From Streptomyces griseus subsp. griseus (GTDB lineage: Bacteria > Actinomycetota > Actinomycetes > Streptomycetales > Streptomycetaceae), in assembly GCF_000720255.1 (NCBI RefSeq), contig NZ_JOJE01000001.1, positions 124,001 to 188,000 of the forward strand: a DNA stretch of 64,000 nucleotides, read 5' to 3'. Positions within the stretch are counted from its first letter, which is position 1. The number at the start of each line of letters is the position of its first letter. Below are positions 16,882 to 25,489 of the stretch, piece after piece. The notes under the pieces were generated by a model. That model had not been told where the DNA came from. It made no database searches and saw nothing but the letters and a program-made list of their open reading frames with translations. Both the position numbers and the translations under genes were made by a program.

Positions 16882-18105
16882 ATGACGACGACTTGGACCG
16901 TGTCGCGCGTGCTGCGCGACCGCAGTGCGGCGCTGTATCTCGCCGCGGTGGTGGTCTCCGGCCTGGGGACCTCGGCGCTGTGGCTGGCGGCCGGTGTGTG
17001 GGTGAAGGACCTCACCGGTTCGGACGGGCTGGCCGCGCTGTGCACGTTCGCCCTGTGGGCGCCTTCCCTCGCGGGGCCGCCCCTGGGCACGCTCGCCGAC
17101 CGCACCCGCCGCAAGCCCCTGCTCATCTCGATCGACCTGCTGCTGGCGGGCCTGCTGCTGACCCTCCTCACCGTCGACTCACCAGCAGGCCTGTGGCTGC
17201 TGTTCACGGTGCTGCTGGTGTACGGCACGGCGTCCGTCGTGCACGAGGCGGCCAAGTCGGCGCTGGTCGCGGCGGCCGTCGCCCCGGAGCTGCTCGGCGA
17301 TTTCAACGGGCTGCGGACGACGGCCGTCGAGGGCGTGAAACTGGTGGCCCCGCTGGCGGGGGCGGGCCTCTACGCGGCGTACGGCGGCCCGAGTGTCGCC
17401 CTGCTGGACGCGATGACCTTCGTGGGGGCGGCTGTGCTGTACGCCTGTGTGCGGGTCCGCGAGAGCGGCCCGGAGCCGGCCACGAGCGGCTGGTGGGAGC
17501 AGACCGCCGAGGGCGCCCGGTCTCTGCGGCGGGACGCCCGGCTGCGGCACCTGGTCCTGGCCGGCGGTACGACGATGCTGTTCGCGGGCGTCAACGGGGC
17601 GCTGATCTACGCGGTCGTCGACGGGCTCGGCCGCTCCCCCGCGTTCGTCGGTGTGCTGTACGCGGCCCAGGGCGCCGGGTCCGTCGCGGTGGGGGTGGCC
17701 TCGGGCGCCGCCCTGCGTCGGCTGGGCGCGCGGCGGTTCGCGGTGGCCGGGATGGCGCTCACCGGTGTCGCGGTGGCGTTGCGGGCGGTGCCGTCCGACG
17801 CGGTGGTGGTGGCGTGCAGCGCGGCGATCGGCGCGGGGTTGCCCTGTGTGCTGATCGCCGCGCTCACCGCCGTACAGGCCGGGACGCCTCAGCGGACGCT
17901 GGGCCGTGCCGTGGCCACGGCCAACACGCTGCTGTTCGCGCCGAACGCGGTCGGTCTCGCCGCGGGGGCGCTGCTGGTGGAGCTGGTCGACCACCGGCTG
18001 CTGCTCGTGATCCTGGGTCTGGGGCAGCTGGTGGTGCTGGCTCAGAGTCCGCTGAGCCCCTTGCGCACGGCTTCCAGGTCGCCGTCCGACGCCAACCCGG
18101 CGTGA
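16882..18105 (+). CDS. MFS transporter
   Basis: A 407-residue major facilitator with about 11-12 hydrophobic helices. The inter-helix 2-3 motif reads GTLADRTRRKPLL, the usual MFS motif A. The N-half has SALWLAAGVWVKDLTG, resembling the MFS_3 (enterobactin/macrolide exporter-like) group. Substrate is unknown. Its 3' end overlaps the convergent gene at 18042-19205 by 64 bases, so the last 20 codons are also coding on the other strand. It is divergent from the TIGR03086 gene with a 144-base gap. Confidence 0.85.
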   Translation: MTTTWTVSRVLRDRSAALYLAAVVVSGLGTSALWLAAGVWVKDLTGSDGLAALCTFALWAPSLAGPPLGTLADRTRRKPLLISIDLLLAGLLLTLLTVDSPAGLWLLFTVLLVYGTASVVHEAAKSALVAAAVAPELLGDFNGLRTTAVEGVKLVAPLAGAGLYAAYGGPSVALLDAMTFVGAAVLYACVRVRESGPEPATSGWWEQTAEGARSLRRDARLRHLVLAGGTTMLFAGVNGALIYAVVDGLGRSPAFVGVLYAAQGAGSVAVGVASGAALRRLGARRFAVAGMALTGVAVALRAVPSDAVVVACSAAIGAGLPCVLIAALTAVQAGTPQRTLGRAVATANTLLFAPNAVGLAAGALLVELVDHRLLLVILGLGQLVVLAQSPLSPLRTASRSPSDANPA

Positions 18106-19205
18106 TACAGCCGCAGTTCCGTGGCCCCGAGGTCACGGGCCCGCGCCGCGTCCACCGCGAGGGTGCCCGGGCTGCCGCCCATGCCGGAGACGACGCCGAG
18201 GTTGGCGGCGAGGACCGCGTCCGGGCGGCCCTGCTCGGTGAACGGCGTCAGCAGCCCGGGGCCGCCCGCGCAGGGCACGACGACGCCGTCCGCGACGGAC
18301 AGGATGTGCGCGGGGTCGACGCCGGGGTTGGCTCCGACGCGGTAGGTCACGGGGTCCGCGTGCAACAGGATCTGGAAGCCCTCGGGGGCGGCGGCGCGGA
18401 CGGCGGCGACGGCCGCCTCCTGGAGGGTGCAGGCGGTTTCGTCGCGCCACGCGCGCGTGGCCGCCGCCGTCGTCTCGCCGAGCAGCTTCTCCACGCCCGC
18501 CCAGCCCTGGTCATCGGTCGCGCCCTGCCACAGCGGCTCCAGCGCGGCGCGTACGGCGACGGCCAGCTCGTCGGGGTCGAGGCCCTGGGCGGCGTACCCC
18601 TCGCGGCAGGTGGAGCAGAAGCAGAGCGCCATCAGGTAGTACCCGGCGTCCCCGAGGCCGACCCCGCCGGTCTTGTCGTGGGCGTGCAGGTGCTGCAGTC
18701 CGTACCAGCCGAGCGACTCCAGTTCGGTGCCGCCGGCGCCGGGCCGTACGGCGGCCTCTGCTGCGAGGTCGACCAGGTACGCGCGCGTGGCGGGCTGCGC
18801 GATGCAGGGGGCCCAGGGGTAGCGGTCGCCGTAGGCGTTGACGACCGAGGTGCCCGGGTGTTCGGCGCCCAGGCGGGAGTTGTGCGCGAGGACCACCCAG
18901 GTGTGCACGTCCAGACCGGCGTCGGCGAGAGCGGTGGCCGCCTCGCCGTACGCGTCGCCGGGGGCCCAGTCGCCGGCCCGGTAGGGGCGCAGCGGGCGGC
19001 CCTCCCAGCGGGCGTCCGGCGGATAGAGGACGGCCGCGTGCTCGGCGGTGACGATGCGGTGGCGTGGGTGGCGGGGGGTGAGCGCGCGGGTGGAGTGGTA
19101 GGCGGCGGCGAGCGTCACCTGCCGCACCCCGAGCCCGGCGATGCGGGCCGGGGCCTGCGGGTCGCCGTTGACGTCCCAGGGATAGACGAATGTCGACGCC
19201 TTCAC
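18042..19205 (-). CDS. Conserved protein of unknown function, TIM-barrel glycosidase-like
   Basis: A 387-residue protein that I do not recognise as a named family. It starts MKASTFVYPWDV, then has repeated strand-helix units such as HTWVVLAHNSRLG, GLQHLHAHDKTGG, CFCSTCREGYAAQGLD and FQILLHADPVTYRVG, which look like a TIM barrel of the kind seen in poorly characterised glycoside hydrolases. The CxxC in CFCSTC may bind metal or form a disulfide. No signal peptide. GTG 19205 has AGGAGG five bases upstream. It follows kdgD on the same strand by 72 bases, so a role in uronate metabolism is plausible but unproven. Confidence 0.75.
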   Translation of the reverse strand: MKASTFVYPWDVNGDPQAPARIAGLGVRQVTLAAAYHSTRALTPRHPRHRIVTAEHAAVLYPPDARWEGRPLRPYRAGDWAPGDAYGEAATALADAGLDVHTWVVLAHNSRLGAEHPGTSVVNAYGDRYPWAPCIAQPATRAYLVDLAAEAAVRPGAGGTELESLGWYGLQHLHAHDKTGGVGLGDAGYYLMALCFCSTCREGYAAQGLDPDELAVAVRAALEPLWQGATDDQGWAGVEKLLGETTAAATRAWRDETACTLQEAAVAAVRAAAPEGFQILLHADPVTYRVGANPGVDPAHILSVADGVVVPCAGGPGLLTPFTEQGRPDAVLAANLGVVSGMGGSPGTLAVDAARARDLGATELRLYHAGLASDGDLEAVRKGLSGL

Positions 19206-19277
19206 GTGTCCTCCTGCGGCAGCTTCACTTGTCGTTCGTCCGGCGGCGGCGTCACTCGGTGCCGTCCGGGAGCGGAT

Positions 19278-20216
19278 TCACTTCTCGTCCAGCAACGCGT
19301 ACCCGCGCTCGATCACCTGCGCGAGTTGTTTCACATGATCCTCGCTCGGCTCGTGCAGCGGGGGCCGGACCTCCCCCACGTCGAGACCGCGCAGCCGTAC
19401 GCCTGCCTTGACGAGGGCGACGGCGTAGCCGCGGCCCTGGGCGCGCAGGTCGACGAACGGCCGGTAGAAGCCGTCGAGGAGCCGGCCCGCGGTGGTGTCG
19501 TCGCCGGAGCCGAGGGCGCGGTGGAAGGCGCGGGCGATCTCGGGGGCGAAGCAGAACACGGCGGAGGAGTAGAGCGTGATGCCGATGCCGCGGTAGGCGA
19601 GCTGGGTCTGTTCGGCGGTCGGCAGGCCGTTGAAGTAGAGGAAGTCGCCCGGCGCCTCGGAGCGGACGGCGCTGACGATGCGCTGCATGAGGTCCAGGTC
19701 GCCGAGGCCGTCCTTGAGGCCGATGATCCCCTCGGTGCGTGCGAGTTCGACGACGGTCTCGGGCGTGAACACGGCGTTGTCGCGCTGGTAGACGATGACG
19801 GGCAGCTCGGTCGCCGCGGCCACCTCGCGGTAGTGGCGCAGCAAGCCCTCCTGGCCGGCGATCACGAGGTAGGGCGGCATGGCGAGCAGCCCGTCCGCCC
19901 CGGCCTCCCGCGCCAGTCGCGCGTACCGCACCGCGAGCGCGGTCCCGTACCCGGCGCCCGCGACGACCGGCACCCGCCCCTCGGTCGCCTCCACGGCGGC
20001 CCGCACGCACTGCTCGAACTCCTCGGGGGTGAGCGCGTGGAACTCCCCGGTGCCGCAGCACGCGAAGACGGCGGCGGCCCCGGCCTCCACCCCGCCGCGG
20101 ACGTGCTCGCGGTAGGTGTCGAGGTCGACGGACCCGTCAGGGCCGTAGGCGGTGACGGGGAAGAACAGCGGGCCGCTGGGGACACGCAGGCGTGTGGCGA
20201 GCGGGGCTGGCGTCAC
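19278..20216 (-). CDS. kdgD: 5-dehydro-4-deoxyglucarate dehydratase
   Basis: A 312-residue DHDPS-fold decarboxylating dehydratase that turns 5-keto-4-deoxyglucarate into 2-oxoglutarate semialdehyde. The catalytic Lys is K168 in GIIGLKDGLGD, the Tyr is Y143 in VIVYQRDN, and the binding loop is CCGTGEFHALTPEE, the pattern typical of KdgD. GTG 20216 is preceded by GGGAGAG. It is divergently transcribed from uronate dehydrogenase (20454) across 237 bases; the two enzymes bracket the oxidative uronate pathway, and the dehydratase or lactone-handling step between them is not evident in this window. Confidence 0.9.
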   Translation of the reverse strand: MTPAPLATRLRVPSGPLFFPVTAYGPDGSVDLDTYREHVRGGVEAGAAAVFACCGTGEFHALTPEEFEQCVRAAVEATEGRVPVVAGAGYGTALAVRYARLAREAGADGLLAMPPYLVIAGQEGLLRHYREVAAATELPVIVYQRDNAVFTPETVVELARTEGIIGLKDGLGDLDLMQRIVSAVRSEAPGDFLYFNGLPTAEQTQLAYRGIGITLYSSAVFCFAPEIARAFHRALGSGDDTTAGRLLDGFYRPFVDLRAQGRGYAVALVKAGVRLRGLDVGEVRPPLHEPSEDHVKQLAQVIERGYALLDEK

Positions 20217-20453
20217 GGGCTCTCCCTAGAACAGGCGCTCACTCTTATGATCCTTGTTTACATTTCTGAACACATCCACCCTAAGGAGCCGCTTGAGCGG
20301 CGGTCAAGCGCACATGCGTCGCCTCACCGAGCAACGACCAGGCGAATGACCAGCTCCGCGCCATACTTGACGTGACGCGCCGACGATCCTTAGCGTGTCC
20401 ACGAATGTGAATCCTGTACAAGAATGCGGCTGTCGACGCAAGGAGACCCGAGG
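20217..20453. promoter_or_regulatory. Divergent kdgD/udh promoter region
   Basis: A 237-base spacer between kdgD (leftward) and udh (rightward). Near kdgD it has TGTTTACATTTCTGAACA, an imperfect inverted repeat (TGTT/AACA). Near udh it has CCTGTACAAG around the TGTACA palindrome. Both are candidate sites for a uronate-responsive regulator; none is proven. Confidence 0.4.
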
Positions 20454-21263
20454 ATGCCAGCTCCCCGCACCGTTCTGCTCACCGGCGCCGCCGGCGGGCT
20501 CGGCACCCTGATGCGGGGCCTGCTCCCGGATTACGGCTATGAGCTGCGCCTGCTCGACGTGCGCCCGATCGAGGGCGAGCCGGACGCGGTCGTCGCGGAC
20601 CTGGTGGACAAGGAGGCCCTGCGGGAGGCCGTGCGGGGCGTCGACGCGATCATCCACCTCGCGGGCATCTCCCTGGAAGCCCCCTTCGAGAAGATCCTGC
20701 GCTCGAACATCGAAGGAACCTACAACCTCTACGAGGCGGCCCGCGAGGAGGGCGTCGGGCGGATCGTCTTCGCCTCCTCCAACCACGCGGTCGGCTTCAC
20801 CCCGCGCCCGCAGGGCGACGACCCCCTCATCCCGATCGACGCCCCGCGCCGCCCGGACACCTTCTACGGCCTGTCCAAGTCCTTCGGCGAGGACCTCGCC
20901 CAGCTCTACTGGGACAAGTTCGGCCTGGAGACGGTGTCGGTGCGCATCGGCTCCTGCTTCCCGGAGCCGACCAGCGTGCGGATGCTCTCGGTGTGGATGA
21001 GCCCGGCCGACGGTGCGCGCCTGCTGCACGCGGCCCTGACCGCAGAGGGCGTCGGCCACACCGTCGTCTACGGCTCCTCCGCCAACACCCGGCTGTGGTG
21101 GGACCTGACCTCCGCGCGATCGCTCGGCTACGAGCCGCAGGACGACTCCGAGCCGTACGCCGAGAAGCTGATCGCCGAGCAGGGCGACCTCGACCCGGAC
21201 AACATCGCGCACGCCTACCTGGGCGGCCACTTCGTGAGCGACCCGCCGATCTGGCCGTACTGA
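20454..21263 (+). CDS. udh: NAD-dependent uronate dehydrogenase
   Basis: A 269-residue short-chain NAD-dependent epimerase-fold enzyme expected to oxidise galacturonate or glucuronate to the aldarolactone. The cofactor loop is LTGAAGGLG (residues 9-17), Asp at LLDVRP selects NAD, catalytic Tyr138 and Lys142 lie in FYGLSK, and IGSCFPEP and SVWMSPADGARLL are typical of Udh. ATG 20454 has AGGAG eight bases upstream; an upstream ATG at 20424 lacks such a site. It is followed by two strong hairpins. Confidence 0.9.
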   Translation: MPAPRTVLLTGAAGGLGTLMRGLLPDYGYELRLLDVRPIEGEPDAVVADLVDKEALREAVRGVDAIIHLAGISLEAPFEKILRSNIEGTYNLYEAAREEGVGRIVFASSNHAVGFTPRPQGDDPLIPIDAPRRPDTFYGLSKSFGEDLAQLYWDKFGLETVSVRIGSCFPEPTSVRMLSVWMSPADGARLLHAALTAEGVGHTVVYGSSANTRLWWDLTSARSLGYEPQDDSEPYAEKLIAEQGDLDPDNIAHAYLGGHFVSDPPIWPY

Positions 21264-21277
21264 CAGGACCGCAAGAT

Positions 21278-21334
21278 GGCGGGCGGGCACCGAGCGGGCC
21301 CGCCCGCCGCCGCATTCGGGCACCGGCGGTGCCC
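21278..21334 (+). terminator. Double hairpin after udh
   Basis: Hairpin 1 has perfect 10-bp arms GGCGGGCGGG (21278-21287) and CCCGCCCGCC (21299-21308). Hairpin 2 is GGGCACCG-G-CGGTGCCC (21318-21334), too tight to form fully but a strong palindrome. They lie directly after the udh stop. Confidence 0.6.
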
Positions 21335-21511
21335 GTTCCCACGCCGTCCGCGGAAACCACGCAGGTCCGAGCCGGGCACTCCGCCCCGGGAATCGGGCCG
21401 ATACGGGCACCATCGGGCCCGCAACAGACCTGGTCACCGCCGCACCCCCGCTGTAGAACTTCCCCCATGGGCCTTACCGGGCCCGAACGGGCAGGAAGGT
21501 GAGGTGTGGGA

Positions 21512-22282
21512 ATGAACCAGAGAACGGCGGAGGAGCGCCAGCGGGAGATCGTGCGGGCCGCCCGCGCCACCGGCTCGGTCGACGTCACCGCCCTCGCGGC
21601 CGCACTGGGCGTCGCCAAGGAGACCGTACGACGGGATCTGCGCGCCCTGGAGGATCACGGCCTGGTCCGCCGCACACACGGCGGCGCCTATCCGGTGGAG
21701 AGCGCCGGGTTCGAGACGACGCTCGCCTTCCGCGCCACCAGCCACGTCCCCGAGAAGCGCCGGATCGCGGCCGCCGCGGCCGAACTGCTCGGCGACGCCG
21801 AAACGGTCTTCGTCGACGAGGGCTTCACCCCGCAGCTCATCGCCGAGGCGCTCCCGAGGGACCGGCCGCTGACCGTGGTCACCGCGTCCCTGCCCGTCGC
21901 GGGCGCACTCGCCGGGTCCGACCACGTGTCCGTCCTGCTCCTCGGCGGCCGGGTGCGCCCCGGCACGCTCGCCACCGTCGACCACTGGACGACGAAGATG
22001 CTCGCCGGCTTCGTCGTCGACCTCGCCTACATCGGCGCCAACGGCATCACCCGCGAACACGGACTCACCACACCCGACCCGGCCGTCAGCGAGGTCAAGA
22101 CCCAGGCCGTCCGTGCCGCGCGGCGCACGGTCTTCGCGGGCGTGCACACCAAGTTCGGCGCGGTCAGCTTCTGCCGGTTCGCCGAGGTGAGCGCGCTGGA
22201 GGCGATCGTGACGAGCACCCTGCTCCCCTCGGCCGAGGCCCACCGCTACTCATTGCTGGGACCGCAGGTCATCCGGGTCTGA
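21512..22282 (+). CDS. DeoR-family transcriptional regulator
   Basis: A 256-residue repressor. The N-terminal HTH reads SVDVTALAAALGVAKETVRRDLRALE, followed by the family signature GLVRRTHGGAYPV. The C-terminal sugar-phosphate-sensing DeoRC domain includes VFVDEGFTPQLIAEAL, VVTASLPVAGAL and FVVDLAYIGANGI. ATG 21512 has GAGG seven bases upstream; GTG 21506 would add two residues and is equally possible. It is followed after 77 bases by the polyol-type ABC operon, which it probably controls in response to a phosphorylated sugar or polyol. Confidence 0.88.
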   Translation: MNQRTAEERQREIVRAARATGSVDVTALAAALGVAKETVRRDLRALEDHGLVRRTHGGAYPVESAGFETTLAFRATSHVPEKRRIAAAAAELLGDAETVFVDEGFTPQLIAEALPRDRPLTVVTASLPVAGALAGSDHVSVLLLGGRVRPGTLATVDHWTTKMLAGFVVDLAYIGANGITREHGLTTPDPAVSEVKTQAVRAARRTVFAGVHTKFGAVSFCRFAEVSALEAIVTSTLLPSAEAHRYSLLGPQVIRV

Positions 22283-22359
22283 AAGTCCAACGCACTCACC
22301 CATAGGGCACCCCCATGCCTCATGGCACCCGTTACACCCCCTATGTCCAGGAGCGATCC

Positions 22360-23733
22360 ATGCGAACCCCGAGCCGACGACGGCCACCGCGAGCCACGCT
22401 CGCCGCGGCCACCGCAGGGACGCTGCTCGCCCCGCTGCTCTCCGGCTGCTGGGTCGGGGCCGGCGGGGCGGGGTCGGGCGGCGACTCCCTCAACGTCCTG
22501 ATGGTCAACAACCCGCAGATGACCGAGTTGCAGAAGCTCACCGCCGCCCACTTCACCGAAGAGACCGGCATCAAGGTCAACTTCACCGTCCTGCCCGAGA
22601 ACGACGTCCGCGACAAGATCAGCCAGGACTTCGCCAACCAGGCCGGCCAGTACGACGTCGCCACCCTCTCCAACTACGAGATACCGATCTACGCCCGCAA
22701 CGGCTGGCTGCACGAGATGAACACGTACGTCGCCAAGGACCGCGCCTACGACGAACAGGACGTCCTCAAACCGATGCGCCAGTCCCTGACCGGCGACGAC
22801 GGCAAGCTCTACGGCCAGCCCTTCTACGGCGAATCGTCCTTCCTGATGTACCGCAAGGACGTCTTCGCACAGAAGGGCCTGACGATGCCCGCGCACCCCA
22901 CCTGGGAGCAGGTGGCCGACCTGGCGGCGAAGGCGGACGGGGCCGAGCCGGGCATGAAGGGCATCTGCCTGCGCGGCCTGCCGGGCTGGGGCGAGGTCAT
23001 GGCACCGCTGACCACCGTCGTGAACACCTTCGGCGGCACCTGGTTCGACCAGGACTGGAAGGCACGGCTGGACTCCCCGGAGTTCGAGAAGGCGACCAAG
23101 TTCTACGTCGGCCTCGTCCGCGCACACGGCGAGTCCGGCGCCGCCCAGTCCGGCTTCGCCGAGTGCCTCAACAACATGACCCAGGGCAAGGTCGCCATGT
23201 GGTACGACGCCACATCCGCGGCCGGCTCCCTGGAGGCGTCCGGTTCCCCCGTCAAGGGCAAGGTGGGCTACGCTCCCGCGCCCGTCGAGGAGACGAAGTC
23301 CTCCGGCTGGCTCTACACCTGGGCCTGGGGCATCCAGCACGCCTCCCGCAACCCCGACAACGCCTGGAAATTCGTCTCCTGGGCCTCCGGCAAACAGTAC
23401 GAACAGCTGGTCGGCGACAAGATCGGCTGGTCGAACGTCCCCGCCGGCAAACGCGCCTCGACGTACAACAACCCCGCCTACGTCAAGGAGGCCGCCGCCT
23501 TCCAGGAGATGACCAAGGAGGCCATCGAGGGCGCCCGGCCGAATGCCCCCGGCGTGCAGCCGCGCCCCGCGCCCGGCATCCAGTTCGTCGGCATCCCCGA
23601 GTTCACCGACCTCGGCACCAAGGTCTCCCAGGAGATCAGCGCGGCCATCGCCGGACGCCAGTCCGTCGAGTCGGCCCTGAAGAAGTCCCAACAGCTCGCC
23701 GAGCGCATCTCCGAGGAGTACGAGGGACGATGA
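22360..23733 (+). CDS. ABC transporter binding lipoprotein, polyol/sugar type
   Basis: A 457-residue family 1 solute-binding protein with a lipoprotein signal ending in lipobox LLSGC (Cys about residue 30). The mature protein begins SLNVLMVNNPQMTELQKL and has DVATLSNYEIPIYARNGWL, SSFLMYRKDVF and WLYTWAWGIQHASRNPDNAWKF fragments, which match mannitol/sorbitol-type (SmoE-like) binding proteins. ATG 22360 follows AGGAG; an ATG at 22315 would put 15 non-signal residues ahead. It is the first gene of a four-gene operon with ATGA overlaps. Confidence 0.88.
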   Translation: MRTPSRRRPPRATLAAATAGTLLAPLLSGCWVGAGGAGSGGDSLNVLMVNNPQMTELQKLTAAHFTEETGIKVNFTVLPENDVRDKISQDFANQAGQYDVATLSNYEIPIYARNGWLHEMNTYVAKDRAYDEQDVLKPMRQSLTGDDGKLYGQPFYGESSFLMYRKDVFAQKGLTMPAHPTWEQVADLAAKADGAEPGMKGICLRGLPGWGEVMAPLTTVVNTFGGTWFDQDWKARLDSPEFEKATKFYVGLVRAHGESGAAQSGFAECLNNMTQGKVAMWYDATSAAGSLEASGSPVKGKVGYAPAPVEETKSSGWLYTWAWGIQHASRNPDNAWKFVSWASGKQYEQLVGDKIGWSNVPAGKRASTYNNPAYVKEAAAFQEMTKEAIEGARPNAPGVQPRPAPGIQFVGIPEFTDLGTKVSQEISAAIAGRQSVESALKKSQQLAERISEEYEGR

Positions 23734-24668
23734 CCGCCACGACCACGGCCCCACCGGCCGCCCTGCCCGTCCGCGCCCCGACGCGACCCCCCGCCCGGCT
23801 GCGCGCCTGGGCCACCCGGGCCCCGTTGCTCCCCGCCCTGATCTTCATGATCGTGGTCACCCAACTCCCGTTCGTGGCCACGCTGGTGATCTCCTTCTTC
23901 GACTGGAACGCCCTCTACCCCAAGGCCCGTCACTTCACCGGCCTCGACAACTACCACCAGGTGCTGACCGACACCGACCTGCGCCATTCGGTCTGGACGA
24001 CCGTCCTGCTGACGGTGGCGGTGGTACTGGCCAGCCTGGTCCTGGGCCTGCTGCTCGCCCTGCTCCTCGACCGGAGGTTCCCGGGCCGGGGCGTGGTCCG
24101 CACCCTGCTCATCGCCCCCTTCCTGGTGGTCCCGGTGGCGGCGGCGCTGCTCTGGAAGCATGTGCTCTACAACCCCGAATACGGGCTGTTCAATGGGCTG
24201 TTGCACTATGTGGGCGGTCCACAGCCCGACTGGATCTCCCACACCCCGCTCCTCGCCGTCGAGGCTTCTCTCGTCTGGCAGTGGACGCCGTTCATGATGC
24301 TGATCCTGCTGGCCGGCCTGCAGAGCCGCGACCAGCAGCAGATCGAGGCCGCGCGGGTGGACGGCGCGAGCGACTGGCAGATCTTCCGCCATCTGACACT
24401 CCCGCACCTGCGCCGCTACCTGGAACTGGGCGCCCTGCTCGGCTCGATCTACATCGTGCAGAACTTCGACGCGGTCTTCACGATCACATCCGGCGGCCTG
24501 GGCACGGCCAACCTCCCCTACACCGTCTACCAGAGCTTCTACCAGGCCCACGAGAACGGCCTCGCCTCGGCCGCGGGCGTCCTGGTCGTCATCGGCTCGA
24601 TCGTCATCGCGACCTTCGCCCTGCGCGTGGTGTCGTCCCTGTTCCGCGAGGAGGTGTCGCGCGCATGA
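23730..24668 (+). CDS. ABC transporter permease, polyol/sugar (MalF-type)
   Basis: A 312-residue CUT1 permease with six membrane helices starting LLPALIFMIVVTQLPFVATL. The EAA loop is EAARVDGASDWQIFRHLTLPH; NFDAVFTITSGGLGTANL is the conserved periplasmic segment. Start overlaps the binding protein stop and its own stop overlaps the next permease, so all are coupled. Substrate inferred as a sugar alcohol from the neighbouring zinc dehydrogenase and the binding-protein type. Confidence 0.9.
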   Translation: MTATTTAPPAALPVRAPTRPPARLRAWATRAPLLPALIFMIVVTQLPFVATLVISFFDWNALYPKARHFTGLDNYHQVLTDTDLRHSVWTTVLLTVAVVLASLVLGLLLALLLDRRFPGRGVVRTLLIAPFLVVPVAAALLWKHVLYNPEYGLFNGLLHYVGGPQPDWISHTPLLAVEASLVWQWTPFMMLILLAGLQSRDQQQIEAARVDGASDWQIFRHLTLPHLRRYLELGALLGSIYIVQNFDAVFTITSGGLGTANLPYTVYQSFYQAHENGLASAAGVLVVIGSIVIATFALRVVSSLFREEVSRA

Positions 24669-25489
24669 GCGTCCTGCGCCGCAACGGGCTGGGCCTGGTG
24701 GCCTGGCTTCTCGGAATCCTGTTCTTCCTGCCCATCGCGTGGATGGCCCTGACGTCCCTCCACTCCGAGGCGGACGCGGCGACCAACCCGCCGAGCTTCG
24801 GCGCCGCCCTGACCCTGGACGGCTACCGCGAGTTCTTCGGCACGGGCGGCGGGGCGAGCCCCTGGCCCGCACTGATCAACTCCACGGTCGCCTCGGTGGC
24901 GTCGACCCTGTTCGTCCTGGTGCTGGCCCTCCCGGCGGCCTACGCGCTGTCCATCCGCCGGGTCAGGAAGTGGACGGACGTCCTGTTCTTCTTCCTGTCG
25001 ACGAAGATGCTGCCGGTGGTGGCGGGCCTGCTCCCGATCTACCTGTTCGCGAAGAACACGGGGATGCTCGACAACATCTGGCTCCTCGTCATCCTCTACA
25101 CGTCCATGAACCTGCCGATCGCGGTGTGGATGATGCAGTCCTTCCTCGCCGAGGTCCCGGTCGCGGTGATCGAGGCGGCGCGGGTGGACGGAGCGAGACT
25201 GCCCACGGTCCTCACCCGGGTCGTGGCGCCCATCGCTCTCCCGGGTATCGCCGCGACCGCTCTCATCTGCTTCATCTTCAGCTGGAACGAACTGCTCTTC
25301 GCACGGGTGCTGACCGGTGTGGTCGCCGAGACGGCCCCTGTCTTCCTGACCGGCTTCATCACCAGCCAGGGCCTGTTCCTGGCGAAGGTGTGCGCCGCGT
25401 CGCTCGTCATCTCCCTGCCGGTGCTCGCCGCGGGGTTCGCCGCCCAGGACAAGCTGGTCCAGGGCCTGTCACTGGGAGCCGTGAAATGA
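24665..25489 (+). CDS. ABC transporter permease, polyol/sugar (MalG-type)
   Basis: A 274-residue CUT1 permease. First helix LGLVAWLLGILFFLPIAWMAL, EAA motif EAARVDGARLPTVLTRVVAP, and the C-terminal QGLSLGAVK that ends many MalG-type subunits. ATGA overlaps on both sides. No ATPase gene follows, so a shared ATPase encoded elsewhere must power it. Confidence 0.9.
   Translation: MSVLRRNGLGLVAWLLGILFFLPIAWMALTSLHSEADAATNPPSFGAALTLDGYREFFGTGGGASPWPALINSTVASVASTLFVLVLALPAAYALSIRRVRKWTDVLFFFLSTKMLPVVAGLLPIYLFAKNTGMLDNIWLLVILYTSMNLPIAVWMMQSFLAEVPVAVIEAARVDGARLPTVLTRVVAPIALPGIAATALICFIFSWNELLFARVLTGVVAETAPVFLTGFITSQGLFLAKVCAASLVISLPVLAAGFAAQDKLVQGLSLGAVK

Noticed and set aside
16872..20375. Rightward open frame of 1167 codons
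   Set aside because: It is out of frame with the MFS gene and antisense to the TIM-barrel and kdgD genes, all of which have clear families.
23163..24668. A 501-residue version of the MalF-type permease
   Set aside because: The first 189 residues overlap the binding-protein gene out of frame; ATG 23730 with an ATGA overlap is the true start.
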